Assembly: GCF_900096995.1 (NCBI RefSeq)
Contig: NZ_OANT01000013.1
Coordinates: forward strand, 1 to 64,000
Reading direction: 5' to 3'
DNA length: 64,000 bases
Source: Acinetobacter puyangensis
GTDB taxonomy: Bacteria > Pseudomonadota > Gammaproteobacteria > Pseudomonadales > Moraxellaceae
Below the pieces are notes generated by a model that saw nothing but the letters and a program-made list of their open reading frames with translations, ran no database searches and was not told the origin of the DNA. Numbering within the stretch: position 1 is the first letter of the stretch; each line of letters begins with the position of its first letter. A program made the position numbers and the translations under genes. Shown in pieces: positions 18,733 through 27,221 of the stretch.

Positions 18733-19179
18733 ATGCAAGAAATTGGCGAAATACACATTGCTCAAGCAGCAGATTTTTCTCGTCTTATTGAAATTTGGGA
18801 ACGTTCGGTTCGCGCAACCCATCATTTTTTGCAAGAACAGGATATTGATCAGTTAAGACCTTTGATTCTGCAACAGTATCTGCCTCATTTACAGGTTTAT
18901 AGCATTATATTACATGACAAAATCTGTGGTTTTATCGGTGTGGATCAGCAGAAACTGGAAATGTTATTTATTGATGCCGATGCACGAGGACAAGGATTTG
19001 GTACACAATTGCTGGACTATGCCATACAACAATTGGCCATCACGGCCGTTGATGTTAATGAACAGAATCCGCAAGCCGTTGGATTTTATCTGGCACATGG
19101 TTTCCAGATTGCCGGACGTTCGGAACAGGATGGGCAAGGCAGACCTTACCCATTATTACATCTTGAATTTGTCGGATAA
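18733..19179 (+). CDS. GNAT acetyltransferase, YjaB-like
   Basis: A 148-residue GNAT-fold protein. LFIDADARGQGFGTQLLDYA is the acetyl-CoA-binding loop (R/QxxGxG/A). The segments ERSVRATHHFL, DVNEQNPQAVGFYLAHGF and GRPYPLLHLEFVG closely resemble E. coli YjaB, a peptidyl-lysine acetyltransferase. Its natural substrate is unknown. It ends three bases before the convergent pepD stop. Confidence 0.83.
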   Translation: MQEIGEIHIAQAADFSRLIEIWERSVRATHHFLQEQDIDQLRPLILQQYLPHLQVYSIILHDKICGFIGVDQQKLEMLFIDADARGQGFGTQLLDYAIQQLAITAVDVNEQNPQAVGFYLAHGFQIAGRSEQDGQGRPYPLLHLEFVG

Positions 19180-19182
19180 GGT

Positions 19183-20643
19183 TTATTTCACCAAAGCCAG
19201 TGCTGCGGTTAATAATGTCCAGCAATTTTCAACACTCTTGATATTCACCCGTTCACCCGGGGCATGTGCGCCCTGAATATCCGGTCCAAAAGACACCATT
19301 TGTAAATGTGGATAATGTTGGGCAATGATGCCGCATTCCAGACCGGCATGAATCACTTTCAATTGTGGTTCAATCTGAAATGCCTGTTGATACGCTTGTT
19401 GCAGACATTTTAGGGCTGCCGATTCCGGATCAGGTGTCCAGCCCGATACCAGATGGGCAAGTTTTGCCTGTAACCCGTATTGGGCAAAATGTTGTTGAAT
19501 CTTTTGGGAAAAATCCTGAACTTCATGATTATCCATGGCACGAACCATGATCAGGATCTGACCACCTTCAGGACCTATACGTACCACCCCGATATTGTTG
19601 GAAATTTCCACCACATTGTCCAATACCTGACTTATACTGGCCACCCCATATGGACAACTGGCCAGTGCATCAAGCCAGAGCTGTTGCTGGCGACGCTCCA
19701 TCACCTGTTCGATCGATGTAGTAGACGCTTTAATATTGATATTTAAACCGTCATCAATGCCTTTAAGCTGGTTTTGACAGTGCTGTAAATATAGATTCAG
19801 GCGTTGCTGTAACGCCTCAATTTGATCCGCTGCAATGGCAATCGTCGCAAAGGCTTCACGCGGGATGGCATTACGTGCGGTACCGCCATGAAACTCCACT
19901 AAATATCCATCAAGTTCCGATAAATGTTGTTGCAGGAATTGCGCGAGAATGACATTGGCATTACCCCGACCGAGATGGATTTGCACACCGGAGTGCCCAC
20001 CTTTTAAGCCTGACAAGTTAATTTCAAATGCAGATAAATTTTCTGGTGCAGCAATATAATCAATGGACTCTGAAACCTCGACGTCCAGACTGCCTGCACA
20101 GCCCAGATACAGTTCACCCCATTCTTCGGTATCAATATTAAATAACCATTGTCCTTGTAAAATACCTGCCTCTAAGTGACGTGCGCCACTCATGCCTGCT
20201 TCTTCATCAATGGTGAATAACGCTTCAATCGGACCATGGGCCAGATCTTTAGATTCAAGTACAGCCAAGGCTAATGCTACCCCAATACCGTTATCGGCAC
20301 CTAAGGTCGTATCCTTGGCAATCAGCCAGCCTTCTTCAATCACTGGCTGAATTGGATCTTTGCTAAAATCATGCACCGTACCACTATTGGCTTGTGTCAC
20401 CATATCCAGATGACCCTGCAAAATCACGCCGGTCGTATGTTCCATGCCTCTACTGGCTGGTTTACGGATAATCAGATTACCAATCTCATCAACATCAGTG
20501 TCCAGACCACGTTGTTCTGCCCAATGTTTTAGATGTTCGCGCAGTTGTTGTTCATGCTTTGATGGGCGGGGAATATTGCATAAAGTATGAAAATGTTGCC
20601 AGACCGGTTGTGGTGAAAGGGTAGAAAAGTCAACGAGGTTCAT
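19183..20643 (-). CDS. pepD: Aminoacyl-histidine dipeptidase (peptidase D, M20 family)
   Basis: A 486-residue cytosolic metallopeptidase cleaving unblocked dipeptides such as carnosine-type Xaa-His. Metal-site motifs are visible: LQGHLDMV (His and the catalytic Asp), TLGADNGIGVALALA, and TIDEEAGMSGARHLE (catalytic Glu). A dimerisation lid domain follows (GLKGGHSGVQIHLGRGNAN), and the C-terminal HAGLECGI supplies another ligand region. Length matches E. coli PepD (485). It is a single gene convergent with the YjaB-like gene. Confidence 0.93.
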   Translation of the reverse strand: MNLVDFSTLSPQPVWQHFHTLCNIPRPSKHEQQLREHLKHWAEQRGLDTDVDEIGNLIIRKPASRGMEHTTGVILQGHLDMVTQANSGTVHDFSKDPIQPVIEEGWLIAKDTTLGADNGIGVALALAVLESKDLAHGPIEALFTIDEEAGMSGARHLEAGILQGQWLFNIDTEEWGELYLGCAGSLDVEVSESIDYIAAPENLSAFEINLSGLKGGHSGVQIHLGRGNANVILAQFLQQHLSELDGYLVEFHGGTARNAIPREAFATIAIAADQIEALQQRLNLYLQHCQNQLKGIDDGLNINIKASTTSIEQVMERRQQQLWLDALASCPYGVASISQVLDNVVEISNNIGVVRIGPEGGQILIMVRAMDNHEVQDFSQKIQQHFAQYGLQAKLAHLVSGWTPDPESAALKCLQQAYQQAFQIEPQLKVIHAGLECGIIAQHYPHLQMVSFGPDIQGAHAPGERVNIKSVENCWTLLTAALALVK

Positions 20644-20743
20644 TGTGAGAATCCAAAATGAATGAGCTATAGTGATAATAAAACGTTACGTCATGGAATG
20701 TGGAATTAATTTGGATAAAATTCAAAATGGTTTTTGAACCTGG

Positions 20744-20790
20744 AACAGGGTTGTGATCATTATTGGTTTTGTGGTTTTAACAACCCTGTT
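20744..20790. repeat. 11-bp inverted repeat between pepD and tsx
   Basis: AACAGGGTTGT at 20744-20754 is matched by ACAACCCTGTT at 20780-20790 with a 25-base loop. No T-run follows on either strand, so it is not a typical terminator. A second compact palindrome (ACGCTAA/TTAGCGT) lies near 20817-20831. Their role is unknown. Confidence 0.6.
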
Positions 20791-20842
20791 ATTTGGTGGG
20801 ATTTAGCGCTTGATTTACGCTAAGTTAGCGTCGGATTTACAA

Positions 20843-21706
20843 TTAAAAACCATAACCTAAAGCAACATAGTAGCCCCAGCCTTTACTGTCTTGTGCGAAG
20901 TCACCCTCGCCCCAGTTTGTGATTGCGCCATCACGGAATTGTCCACCATTATGGAAATAACGTGCAGCTGTAAAAAGTTTTAAATGTTGTTTGGTATAAG
21001 TGAATACATGTGTTGAAACAAATGCTTCATTGGTACGCGTATCTCCACCCGTTTTATCTTGTAACTCGGAACCAAAGTCATAGTTACTAAAGGTAAAATA
21101 AGTAAGCGTTGCACCATCTTTGAAGGTATGTAAGGGATAAAATGCCTGAAATTGTAGCCGGCCACCATCATTTGCAGTATATTCATTTGCCGCATTATAA
21201 TTTTCCCATTGCTGCTTTTTATATAGATTTAAATTAACACCCAACTTGGTCCCAGTATCAATGGAGGTCCCTACCCCATAATATAGTGTGTTTTGACGGG
21301 ACCCAGAACTTGAACTTAGATCGACAATCCAGTCTGCCGCAAGAAACCAGTCTTTAAATGGGCCAACGGATAAATCTTTACCGGTTAATCGGTTAAATGA
21401 TAATTTCGGTTCATGCTCCATAAATAATTTGGAACCATCTTTATCCCAAAAACCTAAAACATTTGCGCTGCCACCAAAATATTTTGGTGCATCAAAATAA
21501 CCATATAAATCGACAGGGCCAATATCACCCATATATTCAAATTCAAGATAGCCATTTGCTGATTTTTTGGGACTAAATCGAGTATTATCACTATAAATAG
21601 CCCATAAGTTGGTATTTATCGCAGCATTTGCTTGTGAAATACTTGTAAAGCTTAATGCTGCCACGATGCTATAACAGAAAGTTTTAAGGGAGATATTGTT
21701 CAACAT
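20843..21706 (-). CDS. Tsx-type nucleoside-specific outer-membrane channel
   Basis: A 287-residue protein with a signal peptide ending near SISQANA|AI and the Tsx/OmpK architecture: a 12-stranded small barrel ending in a C-terminal Phe (YYVALGYGF). Recognisable segments include GDIGPVDLYGYFDAPKYFGG, SVGPFKDWFLAADWIVD and LYYGVGTSIDTGTKLGVNLN. E. coli Tsx passes nucleosides and deoxynucleosides. It is divergent from an exported nucleosidase gene, which strengthens the nucleoside assignment. AT content is high. Confidence 0.87.
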   Translation of the reverse strand: MLNNISLKTFCYSIVAALSFTSISQANAAINTNLWAIYSDNTRFSPKKSANGYLEFEYMGDIGPVDLYGYFDAPKYFGGSANVLGFWDKDGSKLFMEHEPKLSFNRLTGKDLSVGPFKDWFLAADWIVDLSSSSGSRQNTLYYGVGTSIDTGTKLGVNLNLYKKQQWENYNAANEYTANDGGRLQFQAFYPLHTFKDGATLTYFTFSNYDFGSELQDKTGGDTRTNEAFVSTHVFTYTKQHLKLFTAARYFHNGGQFRDGAITNWGEGDFAQDSKGWGYYVALGYGF

Positions 21707-21899
21707 AATCTAATCGACTCCAGTATTTTGTCTCAAAGTTGTGCAATCCACACAATTACATCTTTTTACAAAAGATTAAAAATACTAGAGCAACAAATAT
21801 GCCATTTTTCTTTTTATATATGGATGAAAGTATTTTTTATTTACACGAATTTATTTTTATTAAATACCATGCTGAAATAATAAGCAGTAAATAGCGGTT

Positions 21900-21917
21900 T
21901 TAAATTTCTGGTATAGT
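21900..21917 (+). promoter_or_regulatory. Extended -10 promoter of exported nucleosidase
   Basis: TTAAATTTCTGGTATAGT contains the extended -10 pattern TG-G-TATAGT with no recognisable -35. It matches the motifs at 23208 (14/18 bases) and 24297 (13/18), and the match with 23208 continues downstream as ATTTGCTT. Confidence 0.6.
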
Positions 21918-21963
21918 ATTTGCTTGTGAGTATATGATTATATATGTACAGAGCTTATATTTT

Positions 21964-22869
21964 ATGCAAAAAATTTTAGTTGTTTTATTCTCCTTGTGGT
22001 TTAGCTGTTCTATTTTTGCTCAAGAAAAAATAGATAAGATTTCACGAATTGCGATTATCTGTGCATTTCAGCCAGAGATTCCAGAATTGAAAGCGGCATT
22101 AAAAAATGCCAAAACACATACCATTCACCGTACACAATTTATTACTGGAAAAATTGGCAATAAAGATGTGGTGCTATTTTTATCCGGCATGTCGATGGTG
22201 AATGCTGCCATGACCACCCAAATGGCATTAGACCATTTTAATGTAGAGAAAATTGTATTCTCAGGCGTCGCAGGTGGAATTAACCCCAATCTAAGCATTG
22301 GTGATGTATCCATTCCAGAGCAATGGAGCCAATATCAGGAAACGGTGATGGCGCGTGAGGTGAGCAAAGATCATTTTGAAATTCCACCCTTTTTGAATAA
22401 AACACCATATGCCAATTTCGGTATGGTTTTTCCACAGAATGTACAGATTGCCAATGGTGATAAAGCGCCTGAAGAAAAATTCTGGTTTAAAGTTGATGAG
22501 AATTTAATGGCGCAAGCAAAAACAATTTTGGCAAAACCCAATCTTAATCGCTGTACTGCGGAAGAACATTGTTTATCCCATCCGCCTAAAGTTGTTTTTG
22601 GCGGTAATGGCGTATCGGGCCAGTCTTTTATGGATAATGCCGCATACCGTGAATATGTTTACAGCACATTTCAGGCAAATGTTGTAGATATGGAGTCTGC
22701 ATCTGTTGGTCATGTGGCATATAGCAATAATGTACCGTTTATTGTATTCCGTTCTTTATCAGATCTTGCTGGAGGAGGCGAAGGTGCAAATGAAGAAACA
22801 ATCTTTATGGAACTTGCTGCAAAAAACTCTTCACAACTTGTGACTCAGTTTGTAAAAGCTTTAAAGTAA
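21964..22869 (+). CDS. Exported MTA/SAH-nucleosidase-like protein
   Basis: A 301-residue phosphorylase-superfamily protein (PNP_UDP_1 fold) with a cleavable signal peptide (MQKILVVLF...CSIFA|QE), so it acts in the periplasm. The catalytic core follows IAIICAFQPEIPELKAAL, FSGVAGGINPNLSIGDV, and VVDMESASVGHVA. The catalytic Asp267 is present in RSLSDLAG. Standard MtnN enzymes are cytosolic and about 230 residues long. The extra length includes the signal and an insert around residues 170-215 with two Cys residues. I prefer the ATG at 21964 because an upstream start at 21934 would put ten residues before the signal. Likely reaction: cleavage of a purine nucleoside to base and pentose. Confidence 0.82.
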   Translation: MQKILVVLFSLWFSCSIFAQEKIDKISRIAIICAFQPEIPELKAALKNAKTHTIHRTQFITGKIGNKDVVLFLSGMSMVNAAMTTQMALDHFNVEKIVFSGVAGGINPNLSIGDVSIPEQWSQYQETVMAREVSKDHFEIPPFLNKTPYANFGMVFPQNVQIANGDKAPEEKFWFKVDENLMAQAKTILAKPNLNRCTAEEHCLSHPPKVVFGGNGVSGQSFMDNAAYREYVYSTFQANVVDMESASVGHVAYSNNVPFIVFRSLSDLAGGGEGANEETIFMELAAKNSSQLVTQFVKALK

Positions 22870-23207
22870 TTTTTAATAAGATTTAGAGCTATAAATGCGC
22901 TGTATTATTTTAAATCAAGATGTGCAATGATATATTATTGCACATCTGATCATTTATCTACTTTCGTTCAAAAAATTATTTTTAGTTTAAAGTGATTCAT
23001 TGCCAACAGGCAGTGAAACAATCAACATCAAAATGAAGAAAAATCTGTTGCCGCATATATTCAGACTATGCAGAATTTTAAAAAAATGGCAAAAATTGAG
23101 TATTGAATATAGTCTATATAATGATCACATAAAATTTAATCCATAATATTATAAAGGTTAAAATTCAAATACTTTTAATAACGAATTTTTAATAAATTTT
23201 CTGATAT
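22870..23207. other. Intergenic region with hairpin and possible gene remnant
   Basis: GATGTGCAAT/ATTGCACATC (22919-22946) forms a 10-bp stem that may end the upstream transcript, though the T-run is weak. Further on, 23012-23105 can be read as a short peptide ending MQNFKKMAKIEY, and an adjacent frame gives DSLPTGSETINIK. This could be a decayed, frameshifted gene. Neither has a start codon with a ribosome-binding site. Confidence 0.35.
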
Positions 23208-23225
23208 TTAAATCATTGGTATATT
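23208..23225 (+). promoter_or_regulatory. Extended -10 promoter of lipoprotein nucleosidase
   Basis: TTAAATCATTGGTATATT contains TG-G-TATATT and is followed by ATTTGCTT, as at 21918-21925. It lies about 40 bases before the start codon, giving a short leader. Confidence 0.6.
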
Positions 23226-23266
23226 ATTTGCTTTATCTATTTTTTCATGAAATTATCGGGTGAATA

Positions 23267-24151
23267 ATGTTATTTAAAAACTTTTTTTGTGTTCTTGGTA
23301 TTTGTAGTGTGGCATTTTTCACTGCATCTTGTAGTCAGAAAAGCATCGTTACCACTGCGCAACCTGTTGCTTTAACACAAGCACAGCTACAACCCATTGT
23401 GATTCAAGGTGCACTACCGGTTGAATCTGAAAAAATGGCTTCATACCTGAGCAATGTTGAAATTGAAACTGTAGGGGGATGGAAATTCTGGAAAGGAACA
23501 TATAAAGGTTATCCTGTCATTATTTCCAAAACACGTATGGGGATGAGCAATTCAGCAGCTGCAACTGCAATTGCAATCGAAAAATACCAACCGATTGCCA
23601 TTATTAATCAGGGAACATCAGGGGGTCATGATCCCAAACTTCAAGTTTTTGATATTGTTTTAGGTAAGGAATCGACCAATATTGGCGCATTTCGTACGCC
23701 GAAAAAACCATTAGGCGGCGGCTCAAATGCCTTAACATGGACAGAAGCATTTGATGTTCTTCCTGATGATGAGCAGGATCCGGAACCTATTGCGATTCGT
23801 AAATTTACAGCCGATCAGACGTTGCTGAAAGCTGCACAGGAAATCAGTTCAAAATATACAAAAGGTAAAGTTGTTGAGGGAACCATTGGTTCGGCGGATG
23901 TATGGAACAATGAACTGGACCGGATCAAATTTTTCCATCAAACCTATGGGACATCTGTTGAAGAAATGGAAGCGGCTTCTGTTGCACAAATTGCTGCACA
24001 ATATAAAGTGCCATTTTTAGGCATTCGCATTGTGTCAAACAATATCACCAATAATGGCGCATATAATCCGGCAACAGGCGAAGCCTGTCAGGAGTATGTA
24101 CTGGATGTTGTCGAGCACTATATGAAAGCACAACAAGCGAGCTTAAAATAA
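23267..24151 (+). CDS. Lipoprotein of the nucleoside phosphorylase/nucleosidase superfamily
   Basis: A 294-residue protein with a lipoprotein signal (FFTASC, Cys at 22), so it is membrane-anchored outside the cytoplasm. The PNP_UDP_1 fold is visible: KTRMGMSNSAAATAIAIEKYQPIAIINQGTSGG (split here by the family glycines), and SVEEMEAASVAQIAAQYKVPF. At the position of the catalytic Asp (RxxSD) it has Asn258 in RIVSNNITNNG, unlike the neighbour at 21964. This may alter base specificity, since trimeric purine nucleoside phosphorylases use Asn, or reduce activity. It shares its promoter motif with the other exported nucleosidase and lies in the same locus as Tsx. Confidence 0.78.
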   Translation: MLFKNFFCVLGICSVAFFTASCSQKSIVTTAQPVALTQAQLQPIVIQGALPVESEKMASYLSNVEIETVGGWKFWKGTYKGYPVIISKTRMGMSNSAAATAIAIEKYQPIAIINQGTSGGHDPKLQVFDIVLGKESTNIGAFRTPKKPLGGGSNALTWTEAFDVLPDDEQDPEPIAIRKFTADQTLLKAAQEISSKYTKGKVVEGTIGSADVWNNELDRIKFFHQTYGTSVEEMEAASVAQIAAQYKVPFLGIRIVSNNITNNGAYNPATGEACQEYVLDVVEHYMKAQQASLK

Positions 24152-24296
24152 ATCTGATCACTGCATGATGAAACATCATCATGTGGTATTTAACATTTGC
24201 AAGCAGAAATACACAAGTCTGACCTGTTGACAGATGGACTGAATGAATACAGGATCTTCATTTAAAGCAAAGTCTTAGTCTTAACAGAGAATGATT

Positions 24297-24314
24297 TTAA
24301 AGGATTGGTATATT
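24297..24314 (+). promoter_or_regulatory. Extended -10 promoter upstream of a non-coding region
   Basis: TTAAAGGATTGGTATATT matches the 23208 promoter at 16 of 18 bases and contains TG-G-TATATT. No protein gene follows on this strand before the terminator at 24600. Transcription would begin near 24321. Confidence 0.5.
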
Positions 24315-24320
24315 GGATTG

Positions 24321-24632
24321 AGTGGTTTGCTGTAAGAAATAGCTTACAACCATTGTTGTAGATTGCCTATTTTGTGAATTTGGAAATTTACATATGATGG
24401 CTACATCAGGAGATAGGAAGTCTCTGATGAAAAAAGCTTGTTGATAAGCTTTATTGATAATAAAGTTTGCTGAGAAGCATGAGAGTGAAAGGATTTCACA
24501 CCAACATAAAGCTTGATCGGAAACAGGATGTTTCTACTAAATGGATTGCTGAGAAGCACAAAGCGAAAGGAAGTTCGCACCAATCACAAAGCCTTTACAA
24601 AAAAGCCTAGAGTCCCCCCTCTAGGCTTTTTT
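24321..24632 (+). ncRNA. Candidate structured RNA with two tandem hairpin repeats
   Basis: Between an extended -10 promoter and an intrinsic terminator there is no credible reading frame, but much secondary structure. TGCTGAGAAGCA (TGCT/AGCA stem closing a GAGA tetraloop of GNRA type) occurs at 24468-24479 and again at 24547-24558, 79 bp apart. Each copy is followed by a second hairpin: GTGAA...TTCAC in copy 1 and GCGAA...TTCGC in copy 2, a compensatory T-A to C-G change. Each then has a CACCAA segment and AAAGC. Two more small hairpins precede them (AAGCTT/AAGCTT and CTTTATT/AATAAAG near 24434-24465). I do not recognise an RNA family. Confidence 0.5.
24600..24632 (+). terminator. Intrinsic terminator of candidate RNA
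   Basis: AAAAAGCCTAGAG pairs with CTCTAGGCTTTTT around a C-rich loop and runs into TTTTTT. The stop codon of the convergent SDR-like gene lies inside it, and it can act on both strands. Confidence 0.88.
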
Positions 24633-25418
24633 ATATGTATCCATAAAACAGGGATATTTTAGGCTGTAGCCTGACTGCGAAAAACGTACGGCATTGATGC
24701 GCTTTCCAGTTTCCGGCAAATCTGCTGCAATGACGAGTGGAGTCAGATTGTCCTGTTCGCGCAGCATATTAATGACTTGAGATTGCAGCATGGGCTGTTG
24801 ATCGGATAGTAAATAGCTGCTTTCAAGTCGTTTTATCGTGCTTAAAAAGGTTAAAAAGCCAATCAGATCCTGACGATGAATACGATTTGTCCAGTGCCGT
24901 ACTGTGATTTGTTGGCTGTCATGGGCAAGACGACGTAGATAAGCACTATTGGCTTGGTATAAACCACTGGGTCGAATAATAGTCAATTTGTCTTGCCAAT
25001 AGGCTGACCACAATTGTTCTGTGGCAATTAAGCATTGTCCAATCGGATCATTGGTATAGGGCATAGTGGCATCATCAATCCATCGCCCGGAATTTTCCCC
25101 ATAGACGCGGGTCGAAGAAATAAAAATCACCCGTTGTATAGGATGCGATTGCAATGCCGAAAAAACAGGTCGTGCAGTATCGATAAATGTCTGTTGATAA
25201 TGTTCAACATTCCGTTGACTGGGCGATAAAATTACATACACCCAGTCAAATAATGGCGTTGAATCAAGTGTTAAATAATGGATATCCTGTGTCATATGTT
25301 GGATCGGGACAAGCTGTTTATCATGTCGACTAACACAAGTTACCGCATGTCCTTGCTGGTATAATTGTTGTGCCAATGCTTGTCCGGTTTGCCCACAGCC
25401 CAAAATTAAAACATTCAT
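24621..25418 (-). CDS. Atypical NAD(P)-binding SDR/epimerase family protein
   Basis: A 265-residue cytosolic protein. The N-terminal Rossmann motif is LILGCGQTGQALAQQL, followed by VIFISSTRVYGENSGRWIDD, where SSTRVYG resembles the Ser/Thr and Tyr of epimerases, though the usual YxxxK is not intact. It is similar in build to the YeeZ group, which has no proven reaction. I use the ATG at 25418, because the in-frame codon two positions upstream is TTG. It is divergent from argA by about 85 bases. Confidence 0.75.
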   Translation of the reverse strand: MNVLILGCGQTGQALAQQLYQQGHAVTCVSRHDKQLVPIQHMTQDIHYLTLDSTPLFDWVYVILSPSQRNVEHYQQTFIDTARPVFSALQSHPIQRVIFISSTRVYGENSGRWIDDATMPYTNDPIGQCLIATEQLWSAYWQDKLTIIRPSGLYQANSAYLRRLAHDSQQITVRHWTNRIHRQDLIGFLTFLSTIKRLESSYLLSDQQPMLQSQVINMLREQDNLTPLVIAADLPETGKRINAVRFSQSGYSLKYPCFMDTYKKA

Positions 25419-25503
25419 GTGCAAATTATCTATAACGAAGTGATTTCATTCTAAACAGTTTTTGTTATGCTTGAACAAATCTACCAATCTTTTCAGGTGT
25501 TTT

Positions 25504-26868
25504 GTGACACAGCAGCCTTTTGATGCCCCGATCTCTTCCCAATCACAGACTACACCGGATTATGTGCGTTGGTTTCGACAAGCTGCGCCCTATATTAATC
25601 TGCATCGTGGTAAGACCTTTGTGTTGATGTTTGGCGGTGAAGCCTTATTAACAGAAAATTTTCAACATATTATCCATGATATTGCCTTGCTGCATGCGCT
25701 CGGGATTCGACTGGTACTGGTACATGGCGCTCGTCCACAAATTAATGAAAATCTGCAACAACTCCAGATTGAAACGCCTTTTTTACAGCATCGTCGCATT
25801 ACCACACGGCAGGCCTTACCAGCGGTACTGAATGCCGTAGGTTCAATTCGCTTACAGATTGAAGCATTGTTGTCTATGGGGGTTGCCAATTCACCGATGT
25901 TCGGTGCGCGTATTGATGTGGTGTCAGGGAATTTTGTCACAGCCAAACCGTATGGTATTCGGGATGGTGTGGATTTCCAGTTAACTGGTGAAGTGCGTTC
26001 GATTGATGTGGAAGCAATGCAGCGCAATTTGGCCAATGAAAATATTATCGTACTAGGCCCAACCGGATATTCCACCACCGGTGAAGTCTTTAATTTACGT
26101 GCCGAAGAAGTTGCAACCCGAGTTGCCAGTGATTTGCATGCAGACAAACTGATTTTTCTGGGTGAACAAAAAGGTATTATTGATCATCAAGGGCATTTTA
26201 TTCGCGAATTGATGGTAAAAGATGCACAGCAATATTTACAGCATATGGCTGATCAAAGCAGTGAAAATTATTTACATCTGTCAGGTGCAGTTCAGGCGTG
26301 TCAAAACGGCGTTAGTCGTTGCCATTTAATTTCTTATCATCTTGATGGTGCCTTACTTGGCGAGTTATTTACCCGCGATGGGACGGGCACACTGGTCAGT
26401 GATTTGCGATTTGAAGATGTCCGTCAGGCCAATATTCATGATGTTGGCGGTTTGCTGCGTTTACTGCGGCCTTTAGAAGAACAAGGCATTTTGGTATATC
26501 GTTCCCGTGAACGTTTGGAAAATGAAATTGAACATTTTGCTGTGATTGAACGTGATGGCATGATTCTGGCTTGTGCAGCACTCTATCCGATCCCGACTTC
26601 TGATAATGAATTAAAATCTGCCGAAATTGCCTGTGTTGCTGTTCACCCTGACTATCGCAAATCTAATCGGGGTGCACAAGTATTGGCTTTTTTACAGCAA
26701 CGTGCCCAGCGACAAAATATCAAGGTCTTGTATCTATTAACTACACATACAGGGCATTGGTTTATGGAGCAGGGTTTTGTTAAAGTCGATATTGAAAAAC
26801 TTCCTGCGGCACGTCAGGCTTTTTATAATTTCCAACGTAATTCGCATGTTTATCAAAAAATGATTTAA
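25504..26868 (+). CDS. argA: N-acetylglutamate synthase
   Basis: The first step of arginine biosynthesis: acetyl-CoA plus glutamate to N-acetylglutamate. The protein combines an N-terminal amino-acid-kinase-like domain (about 25-290; LVLVHGARPQINENL, which binds arginine for feedback control) and a C-terminal GNAT domain (about 305-450; CVAVHPDYRKSNRGAQVLAF). The preferred start is the GTG at 25504 (454 residues), just after AGGTG and in line with the usual family length. An upstream TTG at 25462 would add 14 unlike residues. It stands alone, divergent from the SDR-like gene. Confidence 0.93.
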   Translation: MTQQPFDAPISSQSQTTPDYVRWFRQAAPYINLHRGKTFVLMFGGEALLTENFQHIIHDIALLHALGIRLVLVHGARPQINENLQQLQIETPFLQHRRITTRQALPAVLNAVGSIRLQIEALLSMGVANSPMFGARIDVVSGNFVTAKPYGIRDGVDFQLTGEVRSIDVEAMQRNLANENIIVLGPTGYSTTGEVFNLRAEEVATRVASDLHADKLIFLGEQKGIIDHQGHFIRELMVKDAQQYLQHMADQSSENYLHLSGAVQACQNGVSRCHLISYHLDGALLGELFTRDGTGTLVSDLRFEDVRQANIHDVGGLLRLLRPLEEQGILVYRSRERLENEIEHFAVIERDGMILACAALYPIPTSDNELKSAEIACVAVHPDYRKSNRGAQVLAFLQQRAQRQNIKVLYLLTTHTGHWFMEQGFVKVDIEKLPAARQAFYNFQRNSHVYQKMI

Positions 26869-27221
26869 GGTATTAAAGTAAATCACTTTTCTATCTTGCT
26901 GATAACTTAATGAAAAGCATTTTCTCATCTGCAATATATATCAGGTCATTTTAGCTAAATTTCTGCTAAAGATTTTACAAATACTGCTATTAAAGTGGTA
27001 CAGTAATTTTTACACAAAATATAATTAAAATTAATTTATCAAAAACAATAATATAAAAACTTTTGATCTTAATTCCTTTACATCAAAAAAGAATTACTTA
27101 TCATTTTTTAATTTAAGCATTTTTTTTCAAATTGATGTGCATATTTGTTATTTTTTTTCATAAAAAAAATTGCCTAGGCTATGACCTTTAGATTAAACCG
27201 CTTATCAAAGGAAAAACAAAC
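26869..27221. promoter_or_regulatory. AT-rich control region upstream of the sulfonate genes
   Basis: About 350 very AT-rich bases with several A and T tracts and no gene. The ssu promoter must be here. A weak candidate is TTGCCT at 27170 with a poor -10 17 bases later. In related bacteria CysB/Cbl-type regulators act at such sites, but no motif is clear to me. Confidence 0.45.

Noticed and set aside
24395..24445. Very short peptide starting ATGATGGCT within the candidate RNA
   Set aside because: Only 16 codons, in a region dominated by hairpins. It may be chance, although a leader peptide cannot be fully excluded.
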